Positions 39,782 to 48,993 of a stretch of 64,000 nucleotides of DNA are shown here, piece after piece. This stretch comes from Pontiella sulfatireligans (GTDB lineage: Bacteria > Verrucomicrobiota > Kiritimatiellia > Kiritimatiellales > Pontiellaceae). Position 1 is the first letter of the stretch. Each line of letters begins with the position of its first letter. A program made the translations under genes and the position numbers. Under the pieces are notes generated by a model. It saw nothing but the letters and a program-made list of their open reading frames with translations, made no database searches and had not been told where the DNA came from. The DNA is taken from the NCBI RefSeq assembly GCF_900890705.1, contig NZ_CAAHFH010000002.1, positions 1,054,001 through 1,118,000 on the forward strand. Reading direction: 5' to 3'.

Positions 39782-42210
39782 TATTCTTCTCCCATCACAA
39801 TCTCAACCACCGCTTCCCCCGAAACACTGGAAGGATCAATAACCTGCCCTTCGATCAATACCCCATTAACCGTCACCGACTTGACGCCCTTAACGACGCC
39901 ATCGGGATTCGAGACCGAAATCTGGTATGTTGCGCCGCGGTATTCCCGCGTCATCGAATATTCCTTCCAATCAGCCGGAATGCACGGATTGATTTCCAAC
40001 CCTTGGAGCGTTGGGCGCACACCGAGCAAATACTGCGTGCCGACGAGATCCATCCACGCCGCCGTGCCGGTGACCTGCGTCACGTTGGCCCAGCCGCAGC
40101 GCTTGTTTTCCGGACCGATAATGTTGGAGGCGTAGGCATACGGCTCGGCCTCGTAGCGCTCGAGCCCGATATTGGTCAGCGCGGTGTGCGGCACCATGTC
40201 GCCAAAAATTTTCCATGCGTCTTCCGAACGGCCAAGCTTGGCCAGCGCAATGATGGCCCAGCCGTTGGCCTGGCAGAACACCGCGCCGTTTTCTGCGCAG
40301 CCCGGGTTGTAGCCAGTGAACGGATCGGGATCGTGCGGATAGGTTTTAAAGCCCGGATAGACGAGGCGCAGACCGAAGTCGGTGGCGGTGTATTTGATCG
40401 CGTTGTCCATCCCGGAATTGTTCTGCTCATCGGTGCCGACACCGGCCCAGACGGACCACGACTGCGGATTGATGAAAATTTTGCCGTACTCCGCCTGCTT
40501 GGTTCCGACAATGTCGCCTTCGTCGGTAAAGCCGCGGCGCCAGTATTCGCCGTCCCACGCATGGGTTTCGAGATTGTTGACCATCTTGTCGAGACACTGC
40601 TGCAACCGATCAATATCGGCTTGGTCGCGACCGGCTTCCGTAGCGATTTCGATGAGCTGGCGCAGAACGATGACATACTGCTGCCCGCAAAAGATCGACT
40701 CGCCCTTGCCGGCGCGAGAGAAGCGCAGAATAATGTCGTTCCAGTCGCCGTGGAAGGTCAGCGGGAATCCTTTTTCGCCGAGATTGTTTTCGGTGAACTC
40801 AACGCCGCGCATCAGATGCGTCCAGACGGTGTCGCTGCCGTAGGTCGTCCAGTTGTCTTCCGGCGAGAGCCAGGCCACATCTTGGTCGAGCAGGCTGTAG
40901 TCGGCGGTTTCGGCGAGAATGGCATAGGCCACCATCGGCATCCAAAGATGGTCGTCGGCGTGCTTGGTTACGCCGCGGGTCATGCTCGGCCCGTCTTCCG
41001 GGTAGCAGGTGTGCAGCGCGTGGCCGTCTTCGAACTGCTGCGAGAGCAGATAGAGGAACATGTCGGTCGCCCACTTGGTGTCGCGGTAGGCGATGCCGAC
41101 CATGTCGGTGGCGGTGTCGCGATAGCCGAAGCCGCGGTAGCCCGGCGCGTGCCAACTGGTGGAGCGCGAGTAGCGACCGTTGTGCACGGTCTGGATCGGG
41201 CTCCAAGTGTTGATCTGGCGTTCGACATCCTTGTTCGGAATCGAGCAGTCAAACTTGTTCAAGTGGTTGTCCCACCAGCCGGTCAGTTTGGCAAACTGCG
41301 CGTCAATTGCTTGGTGGCTGCGGAAAATTTCCAAATCGGTTTTAATGTTGGCCAGCGTTTCCTTGTGCTTGACCAGTCCGCCCGGCGCAACGCCGAGGGT
41401 AAAGACCACGCGGTCGGATTCGCCCGGCTTTAGCGTGACGTTCACCTGCCCCGCGGCGCAGGGGTGGCCGCACTCGATCGTATCGTTGCCGCAATGGCCG
41501 TTTTCCAGCGCAATCGGATTCTGCTCATAGCGGTACGGGCCGAGAAACTTGTCGCGGTCGCCGGAATAGCTGTCCATTTTGCGGTCGGCCGCCATCCAGA
41601 TCAGCGGGACGTCTTCCACGAAGGGCTGCGGCGTGTGCTGATAGCGGTAGATGATGGCGTCAAGGTCTTCATCGTAGAAGGTGGTTACCTGGCTCTGGAT
41701 ATAGTAGCCGTAGAACAGGTCGGTCGACCACTCGAGCTGCGCGAGGTCGGCATAGGCAAACAGGCCGAGCTCCTTCTCTTCGTCGGAATTGTTGATGATT
41801 TCTAGGTCGTAGCAGATGGCATCGACGTCCATCGCGCAATAAAGCTTCAAGCGTGCGGTCACGCCATTTTTGGTGCCCTCGAACAGCGACCAGCCGGCAT
41901 GGTGCTCGGCGTGCCAGGAATCGAGCGGCGTTTCCGACGGGCGGAAGGTCGGCGACCAGTGGGTACCGTCCTTTTCGCGAACATAGGTGTAGAAGCCGGG
42001 GCCGTCCATCGGCACGTTTTGGTAGCGGTAATGCATCATCCGGTAGATGATCGGGCTCTTCCACCAGGCAAAACCGCCGCCCGCCTGCGAAACAAACGCG
42101 TGCATCTTGCCGTTGGAGAGATAGTTGATCCATGGCGTGGGCAAATCGCTGCGGTTAATGCGGATCGACCGCTCTTCATCATTAAAGCTATACGTTTTGT
42201 TATCGTTCAT
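39781..42210 (-). CDS. GH94-like glycoside phosphorylase
   Basis: 809 residues from ATG 42210 (AGGAACAG upstream), no signal peptide. N-terminal beta-sandwich (~1-290) followed by an (alpha/alpha)6 barrel. GH94 features: GYRGFGYRDTATDMVGIAYR, HALHTCYPEDG, KHADDHLWMPMVAYAILAET, and FHGDWND, where the DWND at ~489-492 includes the catalytic Asp region of cellobiose/chitobiose phosphorylases. Would cleave beta-linked disaccharides with phosphate in the cytoplasm. Placing it in a galactan cluster suggests a galactan-derived disaccharide rather than cellobiose, but that is inference. Divergent from the propeller lipoprotein, sharing a LacI-type operator. Confidence 0.85.
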   Translation of the reverse strand: MNDNKTYSFNDEERSIRINRSDLPTPWINYLSNGKMHAFVSQAGGGFAWWKSPIIYRMMHYRYQNVPMDGPGFYTYVREKDGTHWSPTFRPSETPLDSWHAEHHAGWSLFEGTKNGVTARLKLYCAMDVDAICYDLEIINNSDEEKELGLFAYADLAQLEWSTDLFYGYYIQSQVTTFYDEDLDAIIYRYQHTPQPFVEDVPLIWMAADRKMDSYSGDRDKFLGPYRYEQNPIALENGHCGNDTIECGHPCAAGQVNVTLKPGESDRVVFTLGVAPGGLVKHKETLANIKTDLEIFRSHQAIDAQFAKLTGWWDNHLNKFDCSIPNKDVERQINTWSPIQTVHNGRYSRSTSWHAPGYRGFGYRDTATDMVGIAYRDTKWATDMFLYLLSQQFEDGHALHTCYPEDGPSMTRGVTKHADDHLWMPMVAYAILAETADYSLLDQDVAWLSPEDNWTTYGSDTVWTHLMRGVEFTENNLGEKGFPLTFHGDWNDIILRFSRAGKGESIFCGQQYVIVLRQLIEIATEAGRDQADIDRLQQCLDKMVNNLETHAWDGEYWRRGFTDEGDIVGTKQAEYGKIFINPQSWSVWAGVGTDEQNNSGMDNAIKYTATDFGLRLVYPGFKTYPHDPDPFTGYNPGCAENGAVFCQANGWAIIALAKLGRSEDAWKIFGDMVPHTALTNIGLERYEAEPYAYASNIIGPENKRCGWANVTQVTGTAAWMDLVGTQYLLGVRPTLQGLEINPCIPADWKEYSMTREYRGATYQISVSNPDGVVKGVKSVTVNGVLIEGQVIDPSSVSGEAVVEIVMGEE

Positions 42211-42276
42211 TGCTGTTCCTAAATATCGTTCAAATTCGCTGGACAAACCGGAGATCCAATGCCCATATTCCGCGGA

Positions 42277-42290
42277 TGTTACTGTAAACA
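42277..42290. promoter_or_regulatory. Candidate LacI-type operator in divergent promoter
   Basis: TGTTACTGTAAACA inside the larger palindrome GATGTTACTGTAAACATC (42275-42292). Located in the 99-bp gap between the GH94-like gene (minus) and propeller lipoprotein (plus). Same TGTTA-N5-AACA form as at the lacI promoter. Confidence 0.55.
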
Positions 42291-42309
42291 TCTTTGGAGG
42301 TTATGCACC

Positions 42310-43446
42310 ATGAACCGGATCGTGTCCACTATATTTTTAAGCTTTATGTGCGTGTTAACATCCTGCACCACGATTTCAAACGATGACCAGGGTCATCATA
42401 ATGCTAATGGAGAGAAGACTATGAAAATGACGCAAACCGACCCGATTTCCTCGGATTTTGAAAAAAGACTGAAGCCCGTTGGGCGCATTTTGGAAGACCC
42501 CGACTACAACGTCTGGGGCTGCTCCCCGATCTGGGGCCCGGACGGAAAAGTCCACGTATTCTATTCGCGCTGGAAAAACGAAGCCCACCATCAGGGCTGG
42601 ATCACCTGCTGCGAGATCGCCCACGCCGTGGCCGACACGCCCGAAGGCCCGTACGAAACCGTCGATGTGGCCGTCACCGGGCGCGGCGGCGACTGGTGGG
42701 ACGCGATGACCTGCCACAATCCGACCATCCACAAAGTCGGTGACAAGTATGTGCTTTTCTACATGGGCACGCAGGACGGCACCGTCTACTCCAAACGCGT
42801 CGGCATGGCCACCTCCGACTCTCTGAACGGCCCGTGGAAGCGCTCCGACAAGCCGATCATCGAGCCGAATCCCGATCCCGATGCGTGGAACTCGATCTGC
42901 ACCACCAACCCCGCCTTCGTACAGCACCCGAACGGCGAACTGTGGCTCTACTATAAATCCTGGCGCATCAACGACTGGAAGAAGGACCTCGAAGGCGGCC
43001 TGCGCGTCGCGACCTCCGACGTCGGCAAGTTCACCAACCGCCAGTACGGCCTTGCCGTAGCGAAGGATCTCGACAGCCCGTTTGAAAAAGTCGGAGACGG
43101 CCCGATCATCGATCTCAGCCACCTCGGCGAAAACGCACAGAGCGAAGACGCCTACATCTGGATCGAAGACGGCAAATTCAAAATGATCATGCGCGACATG
43201 GGCTACTGGAACCACGAATACGGCCTGATGTTCGAATCCGAAGACGGCCTGACGTGGGGCATGCCCACCGTCGCCTTCTACGCCGGACGCAACTATCTGC
43301 CCGAGCCGCCCAACGGCCTCGAGCGTGAAGGCCGCTTCGAACGCACCCAGGTGCTGATGAAAGACGGCAAGCCGGACTATGTCTTCTTCGCCATGGTTGG
43401 CGGAAAATACAACACCTCCTCAGGTGCAGTCATGAAAGTGGACTAA
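42310..43446 (+). CDS. Propeller glycosidase-like lipoprotein
   Basis: 378 residues. Lipoprotein signal (FLSFMCVLTSC), then the same five-bladed propeller as the 38762-39781 protein, with matching blades (GRILEDPDYNVWGCSPIWGP, WDAMTCHNPTIHKVGDKYVL, SICTTNPAFVQHPNGELWLY, NAQSEDAYIWIEDGKFKMIM) and the same C-terminus GGKYNTSSGAVMKV. Start ATG 42310 with GGAGG at 42296-42300. The duplication gives one enzyme in the cytoplasm and one in the envelope. Divergent from the GH94-like gene. Confidence 0.82.
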   Translation: MNRIVSTIFLSFMCVLTSCTTISNDDQGHHNANGEKTMKMTQTDPISSDFEKRLKPVGRILEDPDYNVWGCSPIWGPDGKVHVFYSRWKNEAHHQGWITCCEIAHAVADTPEGPYETVDVAVTGRGGDWWDAMTCHNPTIHKVGDKYVLFYMGTQDGTVYSKRVGMATSDSLNGPWKRSDKPIIEPNPDPDAWNSICTTNPAFVQHPNGELWLYYKSWRINDWKKDLEGGLRVATSDVGKFTNRQYGLAVAKDLDSPFEKVGDGPIIDLSHLGENAQSEDAYIWIEDGKFKMIMRDMGYWNHEYGLMFESEDGLTWGMPTVAFYAGRNYLPEPPNGLEREGRFERTQVLMKDGKPDYVFFAMVGGKYNTSSGAVMKVD

Positions 43447-43468
43447 CCTTAAGGTTAGATTGCTGAAA

Positions 43469-43507
43469 TGCCGGATTCGTGGGTAACTCCCGAATTCGGC
43501 AATTTTT
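43469..43507 (+). terminator. Terminator after the propeller lipoprotein gene
   Basis: Hairpin with arms GCCGGATTCGTGGG and CCCGAATTCGGC followed by AATTTTT. It is preceded by a perfect 16-bp palindrome, CTAACCTTAAGGTTAG (43443-43458), that includes the stop codon. Confidence 0.65.
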
Positions 43508-43522
43508 CATAAACGGAGCAGC

Positions 43523-46009
43523 ATGCGCGAAATATATTCAATGAATCCGGGCTGGCGCTTTCTTCAGCAAGATGTCGAAGAACGCAACTTTCAGTCTATC
43601 CACGAGCGCTTTTACAAAGCCCCCGAATGGATGAAATCCGGAAACCAAGGCCTCTCAAAGGTCGGCTATCCCGACGAAAGCTGGCAGATCCTCGACCTGC
43701 CCCACGACTTTCTTCAGGAAAACGGATTCAGCCCCGAGGCCGAAGTTGCGCACGGCTCCATCCCGAAAGGCGTGGCGTGGTACCGCAAAACCTTCGAGCT
43801 TCCGGCCGAGGACAACGGCCGACGCATCCACATTGAATTCGACGGCATCTACCGCGATTCCAGTGTCTGGGTCAACGGCCACTTTGTCGGGCGGCACCTC
43901 AGCGGCTACACCAGCTTTTGCTGCGACATTTCCGAACTGCTCAACTATGGCGCCCCCAACTCCATCGCGGTCCGCTGCGATGCCCGGCTCGCGGAGCTCT
44001 GGTCGTATGAAGGCGGCGGCATCTACCGCGATGTCCGCCTCATTATAACCGACCCTGTTCGCGTAGACTGGTGCGGCACCTTTGTCCGCACCGAAGGTGA
44101 CGCTCTCACCATCGAGACCACAGTGCGCAGCGATCTCAACCGTGCCGAGGACTGCGAAGTCCGTTCCATCGTGCTTGATGCCAACGGGAAAGAACAGTGC
44201 AGCGCATCCGGCCCGCTAAGCATCGGCATTGACGCAACCGCAACACTGACGCAAACTGCGGCCATCCCATCCCCCATTCTCTGGGACACCGAAACCCCCT
44301 ATCTCTACACCCTGAAAACCATCATCACCGTCAACGGCGAAACCACCGACGAATACGCCACCACCTTCGGCGTACGCGACATCCGCTTTGACGGCGAAAA
44401 AGGATTTTTCCTCAACGGCCGGCCGCTGAAGCTGCGCGGCATCTGCAACCACCAGGACCACGCCGGCGTCGGAACAGCCATCCCCGACAGCCTGCAGGAA
44501 TGGCGCATGCTGCAGATGAAAAAGATGGGCGCCAACGCCCTGCGCGTTTCACATAATCCGCCCACCCCCGCCCTGCTCGACATCTGCGACCGCCTCGGCA
44601 TTCTGGTGATGGACGAAACGCGCCTGACCGGTTCGTCGCCCGAATTCATGCAGCAGCTCGAAGATCTGCTGCGACGCGACCGCAACCATCCATCGGTCAT
44701 CATGTGGTCGCTCGGGAACGAAGAGATGAACGTGCAGTGGAGCGAGGTCGGCGTTAAGCAGCTGCGCCGCATGCAGCACCTCGTGCACAAGCTCGACCCC
44801 TCCCGCTCCGCCACCTATTCCATGAACTGCGACTGGCTCGGCGTGGCCGACATTTACGATGAGCATAATTTCCATCTCGATGTATTCGGCGCCAACTACA
44901 CCTTCACCGAGGACGGCGTCGATGAATCGCGCTACGACAAGTTCCACGCCAAATATCCCGACTGGCCGCTGATCGGCAGCGAGACCGGCGGATCGTTCGC
45001 CACGCGCGGGCTGTACAACACCGAATATTATGATGGAAAGCCCATCGAGCTGAACGACTTCGGCCACGGTGGCATCTGCTGGAATGGAAACCATCTTAAA
45101 GGAATCGCCAGCGCCTATAACAACGGGCTAACGCCGTGGGGGTCCAACTTTGACGCCGCATGGAAGCACTGCGCCGAACGCGACTTCATGGCCGGCACCT
45201 TTCTCTGGACCGGCTTCGACTACCGCGGCGAAACCTACCCCTTCGACTGGCCGGCCACCGTCACCCGTTTCGGATTGATGGATCTGTGCGGTTTCCCGAA
45301 GGATGCCTACTTCTACTACAAAGCATGGTGGAACCCGGAGCCTCAACTGCACCTCTTCCCGCACTGGAGCTGGGCGGGCAAGGAAGGCCAGCCGATCAAG
45401 GTGCGCGCCTACACCAACTGCGCGGAAGTCGAGCTGATCCTCAACAGCACAAGCCTGGTCCGCCAAGCCGTGGCCACCAACGAATATTTTGAAACGATGG
45501 TCGATTACCAGCCCGGCACACTCGAAGCCATCGGCTACGCCGCTGCCGGAAATGAAATCCTGCGCACCGTCAACGAAACCGTCGGCGCCCCGGCGGCCAT
45601 CCGCCTGATTCCTGACCGCACAACGTTGGCCGCCGATGCACGCGACACCGCCGTGTGCCGCGTCGAGGTCGTCGATGCTAAAGGCCGGCTGGTTCCGGAT
45701 GCAGACCACAACATTCGTTTTACCGTGGAGGGGCCCGCCAACATTATCGGCGTCGGCAACGGCAACCCCACCAGCCATGAGCCCCCGAAGGGCCGCGAAC
45801 GGAAAGCCTTTTACGGTTTGTGCCAGGCCTTGCTCCAGTCTACATTCGAAAGCGGGCCGGTTATACTCACGGCAGAGGCGGACGGCCTGGAAAGCGGCAG
45901 AACCGAACTCAGCACCAACGCGGCGGAGGGGCTTGCCATAATCCCCGGAATTTTGGAACACGTGGACCGCATCGAGATCGATGCCAACCCTGTGGATGGA
46001 ATACTTTAA
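43523..46009 (+). CDS. GH2 beta-galactosidase-like enzyme
   Basis: 828 residues, no signal peptide. In order: GH2 sugar-binding domain (IPKGVAWYRKTFELP and RIHIEFDGIYRDSSVWVNGH), immunoglobulin-like domain, TIM barrel with the acid/base Glu400 (WSLGNEE) and nucleophile Glu487 (IGSETGG), then two C-terminal domains including DUF4982-like and Ig-like parts. Hydrolyses terminal beta-galactose or a related sugar in oligosaccharides, here most likely agar/porphyran-type fragments. Next gene (GH86-like) starts 13 bp later, so they are an operon. Confidence 0.92.
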   Translation: MREIYSMNPGWRFLQQDVEERNFQSIHERFYKAPEWMKSGNQGLSKVGYPDESWQILDLPHDFLQENGFSPEAEVAHGSIPKGVAWYRKTFELPAEDNGRRIHIEFDGIYRDSSVWVNGHFVGRHLSGYTSFCCDISELLNYGAPNSIAVRCDARLAELWSYEGGGIYRDVRLIITDPVRVDWCGTFVRTEGDALTIETTVRSDLNRAEDCEVRSIVLDANGKEQCSASGPLSIGIDATATLTQTAAIPSPILWDTETPYLYTLKTIITVNGETTDEYATTFGVRDIRFDGEKGFFLNGRPLKLRGICNHQDHAGVGTAIPDSLQEWRMLQMKKMGANALRVSHNPPTPALLDICDRLGILVMDETRLTGSSPEFMQQLEDLLRRDRNHPSVIMWSLGNEEMNVQWSEVGVKQLRRMQHLVHKLDPSRSATYSMNCDWLGVADIYDEHNFHLDVFGANYTFTEDGVDESRYDKFHAKYPDWPLIGSETGGSFATRGLYNTEYYDGKPIELNDFGHGGICWNGNHLKGIASAYNNGLTPWGSNFDAAWKHCAERDFMAGTFLWTGFDYRGETYPFDWPATVTRFGLMDLCGFPKDAYFYYKAWWNPEPQLHLFPHWSWAGKEGQPIKVRAYTNCAEVELILNSTSLVRQAVATNEYFETMVDYQPGTLEAIGYAAAGNEILRTVNETVGAPAAIRLIPDRTTLAADARDTAVCRVEVVDAKGRLVPDADHNIRFTVEGPANIIGVGNGNPTSHEPPKGRERKAFYGLCQALLQSTFESGPVILTAEADGLESGRTELSTNAAEGLAIIPGILEHVDRIEIDANPVDGIL

Positions 46010-46022
46010 CGATTGGAGAACC

Positions 46023-48368
46023 ATGAAAACATTGATTCTGAAAACCCTCTGCTTTATTGCGCTCAGCGCATCCGCCGGCGAACTCGGTCCCGACGTTGTG
46101 GAACAGCTCGGACCGGCCGGTCGCAAGGCCTACAACGACCACCGGCACCTGGTGAACGTTGTCATGAAAAACTATCCCAACAAAACGGAGGTTCAGGTCA
46201 ATGCGCAGTATGAAAAGCTGACCAAGGTGTTCTTCAGCACAAACGACGTGGTCGTGGACGGCGAAGCTTCCATCCCCGTACCGCCGGAGGTCGCGCGCCA
46301 CTCCCAGCTCTTCCGCAGCTTCAGTGTTGAGGGCGAAGGCTTGCTCGGCATCTCCCGCGTCGACTTTGTGTCCGACAACGACGGCTTCCGCGAAACCAAG
46401 ATGGGGCAGCATTCCGACAAACGCTTCCTGCTCGAAGCCGTTTTGGCCAACTTTAAGGAAGGCGCCACCTATAAGATGGTTTTCAAGGGCAAGGGCACGA
46501 TCAAGAACATCTACTTGGCCAACTGGGAGGGCATTGCCACCGAGTTCAACCCCAGCCCCTACATCGCCCCCGGCCTCGATAAACCGATCATGAACGTGGA
46601 TGTGAAGGTCGATGCCCGTAAATACCGCTCCATCGGCGGCATCTGCGAACTGCAGCGCGACCGCTATTTCCGCTACTACGCCTCGCCCAACATGGACCGC
46701 GCCGGCAAGGAGCCCTATTTCAAGGGCAAGGGCTTCCTGCCCGGCCGTCAGATTGAAAAACTCTCCTTCCTGCTCGAAGACCGCTACGGCGCCGCCGACC
46801 GCATGCCGCATCTCATCGAAGACGCCGCCCGCCCCGGCTATGCCGACCCAAAATTCTTCAAAGAAAACAAGGGTTTCTTCTGGCGCTTCGAAGGGGTCGA
46901 CCCCGACCTGACCTTCGCCATGTGCTTCGACAACTGGCCCAGTTTCATGGAACCCGGCGTGAACGGCATTGCCAACACCACCGGCACGCCGAAGGATTAT
47001 GAGGCGGCAACCGATCTCGCCGTCCAATACCTCAAGGCGCAGGTGCGCGACAGCGGCCGCACCGCCACCTGGTGGGAGGTCAAGAACGAGTGCGACATTC
47101 AGATGGAATGGATGTGGCACGGGCAAAAGGGATACGACAGCTGGAAGATGCTGGCCGACTTCCACAACACGATGGCCGAGGGCATCCACGCAGCGCTCCC
47201 TGATGTTAAAGTCGGCGGTCCGGCCTCCGCCTACATTCAACCGCACCTTGGCCAATTCAACATTTGGAAAAACCACAAGCGCTTCATGGAGCTGACCAAA
47301 GGCAAGGTAGACTTCTATTCGCACCACTTCTACGAAGTCTCGTCCAACAACACCTACAAAGAGCAGTGGAACGGACGCAACAGCTATGCGCAGGGCATCA
47401 TGGAATGCACGCTTGACCTCGTCAAAGCGCAGATGACCGCGATGGATTACGAAGTGCCGATTCTCATCACGGAATTCGGAACCCTCAATGCGCCGCGCGG
47501 CGACTTGGGCTACTGGGTGCACGTCAAGAACGTCAACAACCTGATGCTCAACCTGCTGAGCCGCCCGCAGGATGTTGAAATGTGCGTGCCGTTCATTCTG
47601 ACGTTCATGCACTGGGATCCCCACGCCACCGAATCGTTCATCCACATGTATGACGACGGCGAGTTTTATAAAACCAAGAACACCTACCTGCTCGACCTGT
47701 GGGACGACTACAACGGAAAGCGCATCGCGTCTTCCTCGAGCCACCGCAAGATTTTCACGCACTCGCTCATCGACGGCGACACGCTTAAGATTGCCCTCAA
47801 CAACCGCTCCGACCAACGGGCGGTCGTCAGCCTGAGCACCAAGTTGCCAAGAGGCGTCAAGGTGGTTTCCGCCACGCGAAAAATGCCCGTCTATGAAAAG
47901 GGCGAAATGAAGTTTATCGAAGAACCGGTCAACGATCTTTCGGCCGTCGACATCGGCGTTGAGGTGACCCAGCTGATCTACGTCAAGCTGTCCAAAACAC
48001 CAAAGCTGAAGGCCGTGCAGAACGAAACGGTTTGGTACGCGCCCGACACCGCCGTTAAAGCCAACGGCGAAACGGAATTTACAATTATAATTCCGAAAAG
48101 AGAACTGGCGAAGAAGCGCAGAGCGGCCACCCTGCGCATCGGCCTTCACCGTCTAGGCGGCTTCGAGAAAGGGGCTTCCGCATTCGTGAACGGCAAAAAA
48201 ATTGCAACGCTCGATCTGTCATACAGCCAAGGCGCGCAAAAATTCTTCGACTTCTTCGAAATGGAATTCGATCCCTCCCTGCTGGAAGAAACCAACACGA
48301 TCAAGATCCTGTTCGATGAGGCAGACGCCTTCATTTCCTCCACAAAAATCAGATTGATTACGGAATAG
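46023..48368 (+). CDS. Secreted GH86-like endo-galactanase
   Basis: 781 residues from ATG 46023 (GGAGAACC upstream). Signal peptide MKTLILKTLCFIALSASA. The TIM barrel has the GH-A acid/base Glu356 in WWEVKNECD and nucleophile Glu484 in LITEFGTL, with the GH86-type segments ADRMPHLIEDAA, KGFFWRFEGVDPDLTFAMCF, and YSHHFYEV. C-terminal beta-sandwich domains. GH86 enzymes are beta-agarases or beta-porphyranases; which one this is cannot be read from sequence. Family assignment is from memory of motifs. Confidence 0.8.
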   Translation: MKTLILKTLCFIALSASAGELGPDVVEQLGPAGRKAYNDHRHLVNVVMKNYPNKTEVQVNAQYEKLTKVFFSTNDVVVDGEASIPVPPEVARHSQLFRSFSVEGEGLLGISRVDFVSDNDGFRETKMGQHSDKRFLLEAVLANFKEGATYKMVFKGKGTIKNIYLANWEGIATEFNPSPYIAPGLDKPIMNVDVKVDARKYRSIGGICELQRDRYFRYYASPNMDRAGKEPYFKGKGFLPGRQIEKLSFLLEDRYGAADRMPHLIEDAARPGYADPKFFKENKGFFWRFEGVDPDLTFAMCFDNWPSFMEPGVNGIANTTGTPKDYEAATDLAVQYLKAQVRDSGRTATWWEVKNECDIQMEWMWHGQKGYDSWKMLADFHNTMAEGIHAALPDVKVGGPASAYIQPHLGQFNIWKNHKRFMELTKGKVDFYSHHFYEVSSNNTYKEQWNGRNSYAQGIMECTLDLVKAQMTAMDYEVPILITEFGTLNAPRGDLGYWVHVKNVNNLMLNLLSRPQDVEMCVPFILTFMHWDPHATESFIHMYDDGEFYKTKNTYLLDLWDDYNGKRIASSSSHRKIFTHSLIDGDTLKIALNNRSDQRAVVSLSTKLPRGVKVVSATRKMPVYEKGEMKFIEEPVNDLSAVDIGVEVTQLIYVKLSKTPKLKAVQNETVWYAPDTAVKANGETEFTIIIPKRELAKKRRAATLRIGLHRLGGFEKGASAFVNGKKIATLDLSYSQGAQKFFDFFEMEFDPSLLEETNTIKILFDEADAFISSTKIRLITE

Positions 48369-48399
48369 GCAGAACGATGGAACGTCAGAATAATTTTAC

Positions 48400-48480
48400 T
48401 ACTTACTGCGGATTACGTATTGCCATTGCATGCCGGCGTGAGCTCTCGACCAATACGCAGTACGCAATACGGAGTACGCA
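48400..48480. repeat. TACGCAATACG-type intergenic repeat
   Basis: TACTTACTGCGGATTACG, then ACCAATACGCAGTACGC, then AATACGGAGTACGC: runs of a degenerate ACGTACTGCGTATT word in both orientations, also at 11230-11251. Between the GH86-like gene and the broken methyltransferase. Confidence 0.45.
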
Positions 48481-48483
48481 CTA

Positions 48484-48993
48484 ATGGGGCGGAAAAAATT
48501 TCATGGCGACCCCGCCCGATTCGAGATCATGGCCGAAGTGGTGCATAGCCACTTTGGTACCTCGATCCAATATGTGGCCGACGTCGCCGGTGGACAAGGC
48601 ATGCTTTCGCGCGTCCTGCGCAAGCAGTACAACTATGATGCCGAAGTCATCGACCCGCGCGGCTGAACCATGAAGAACGTGCCGAACCGCGAGGCGAAAT
48701 ATGTATCGTCGATGGTCGACTACTACGATCTGATCCTCGGCCTCCACGCCGACGAAGCCACCCGCCCTGTTGCGGAATCGGCACGCATCCGCCCGGCCAT
48801 CATCGTGCCGTGCTGCAACTTTTGGTCGAAGGAAAAACTCGGACGCGACGAGCTCGTCGAAGCCATTGAAAAATACTACCGCGAGCATCAGGTTTCCTAC
48901 GAGCATGTCACCTTCCCCTTCAAGGGGCCAAAGAACATTGGCATCATCTCCTGTCCAACAACCCAGTCGAAGGAACGTTTCAAGACACTATGA
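48484..48993 (+). pseudogene. SAM-methyltransferase-like gene split by in-frame TGA
   Basis: The two frames 48484-48666 (60 aa) and 48670-48993 (107 aa) are the same frame, joined by a TGA at 48664-48666. The N-terminal half has GGQGMLSRVLRKQYNYDAEV (SAM-binding region) and ends DPRG; the C-terminal half begins TMKNVPNREAKYVSSMVDYY and contains IVPCCNFWSKEKLGRDELVE. The family, as I remember it, has a Trp after DPRG (DPRGWT), so TGG has probably mutated to TGA. Either a pseudogene or a readthrough product. Its stop overlaps the GH16 start (ATGA), indicating former translational coupling. Confidence 0.75.

Noticed and set aside
45909..48149. 746-residue minus-strand open frame
   Set aside because: Antisense to the GH86-like gene, with no motifs. 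Same bias artefact.
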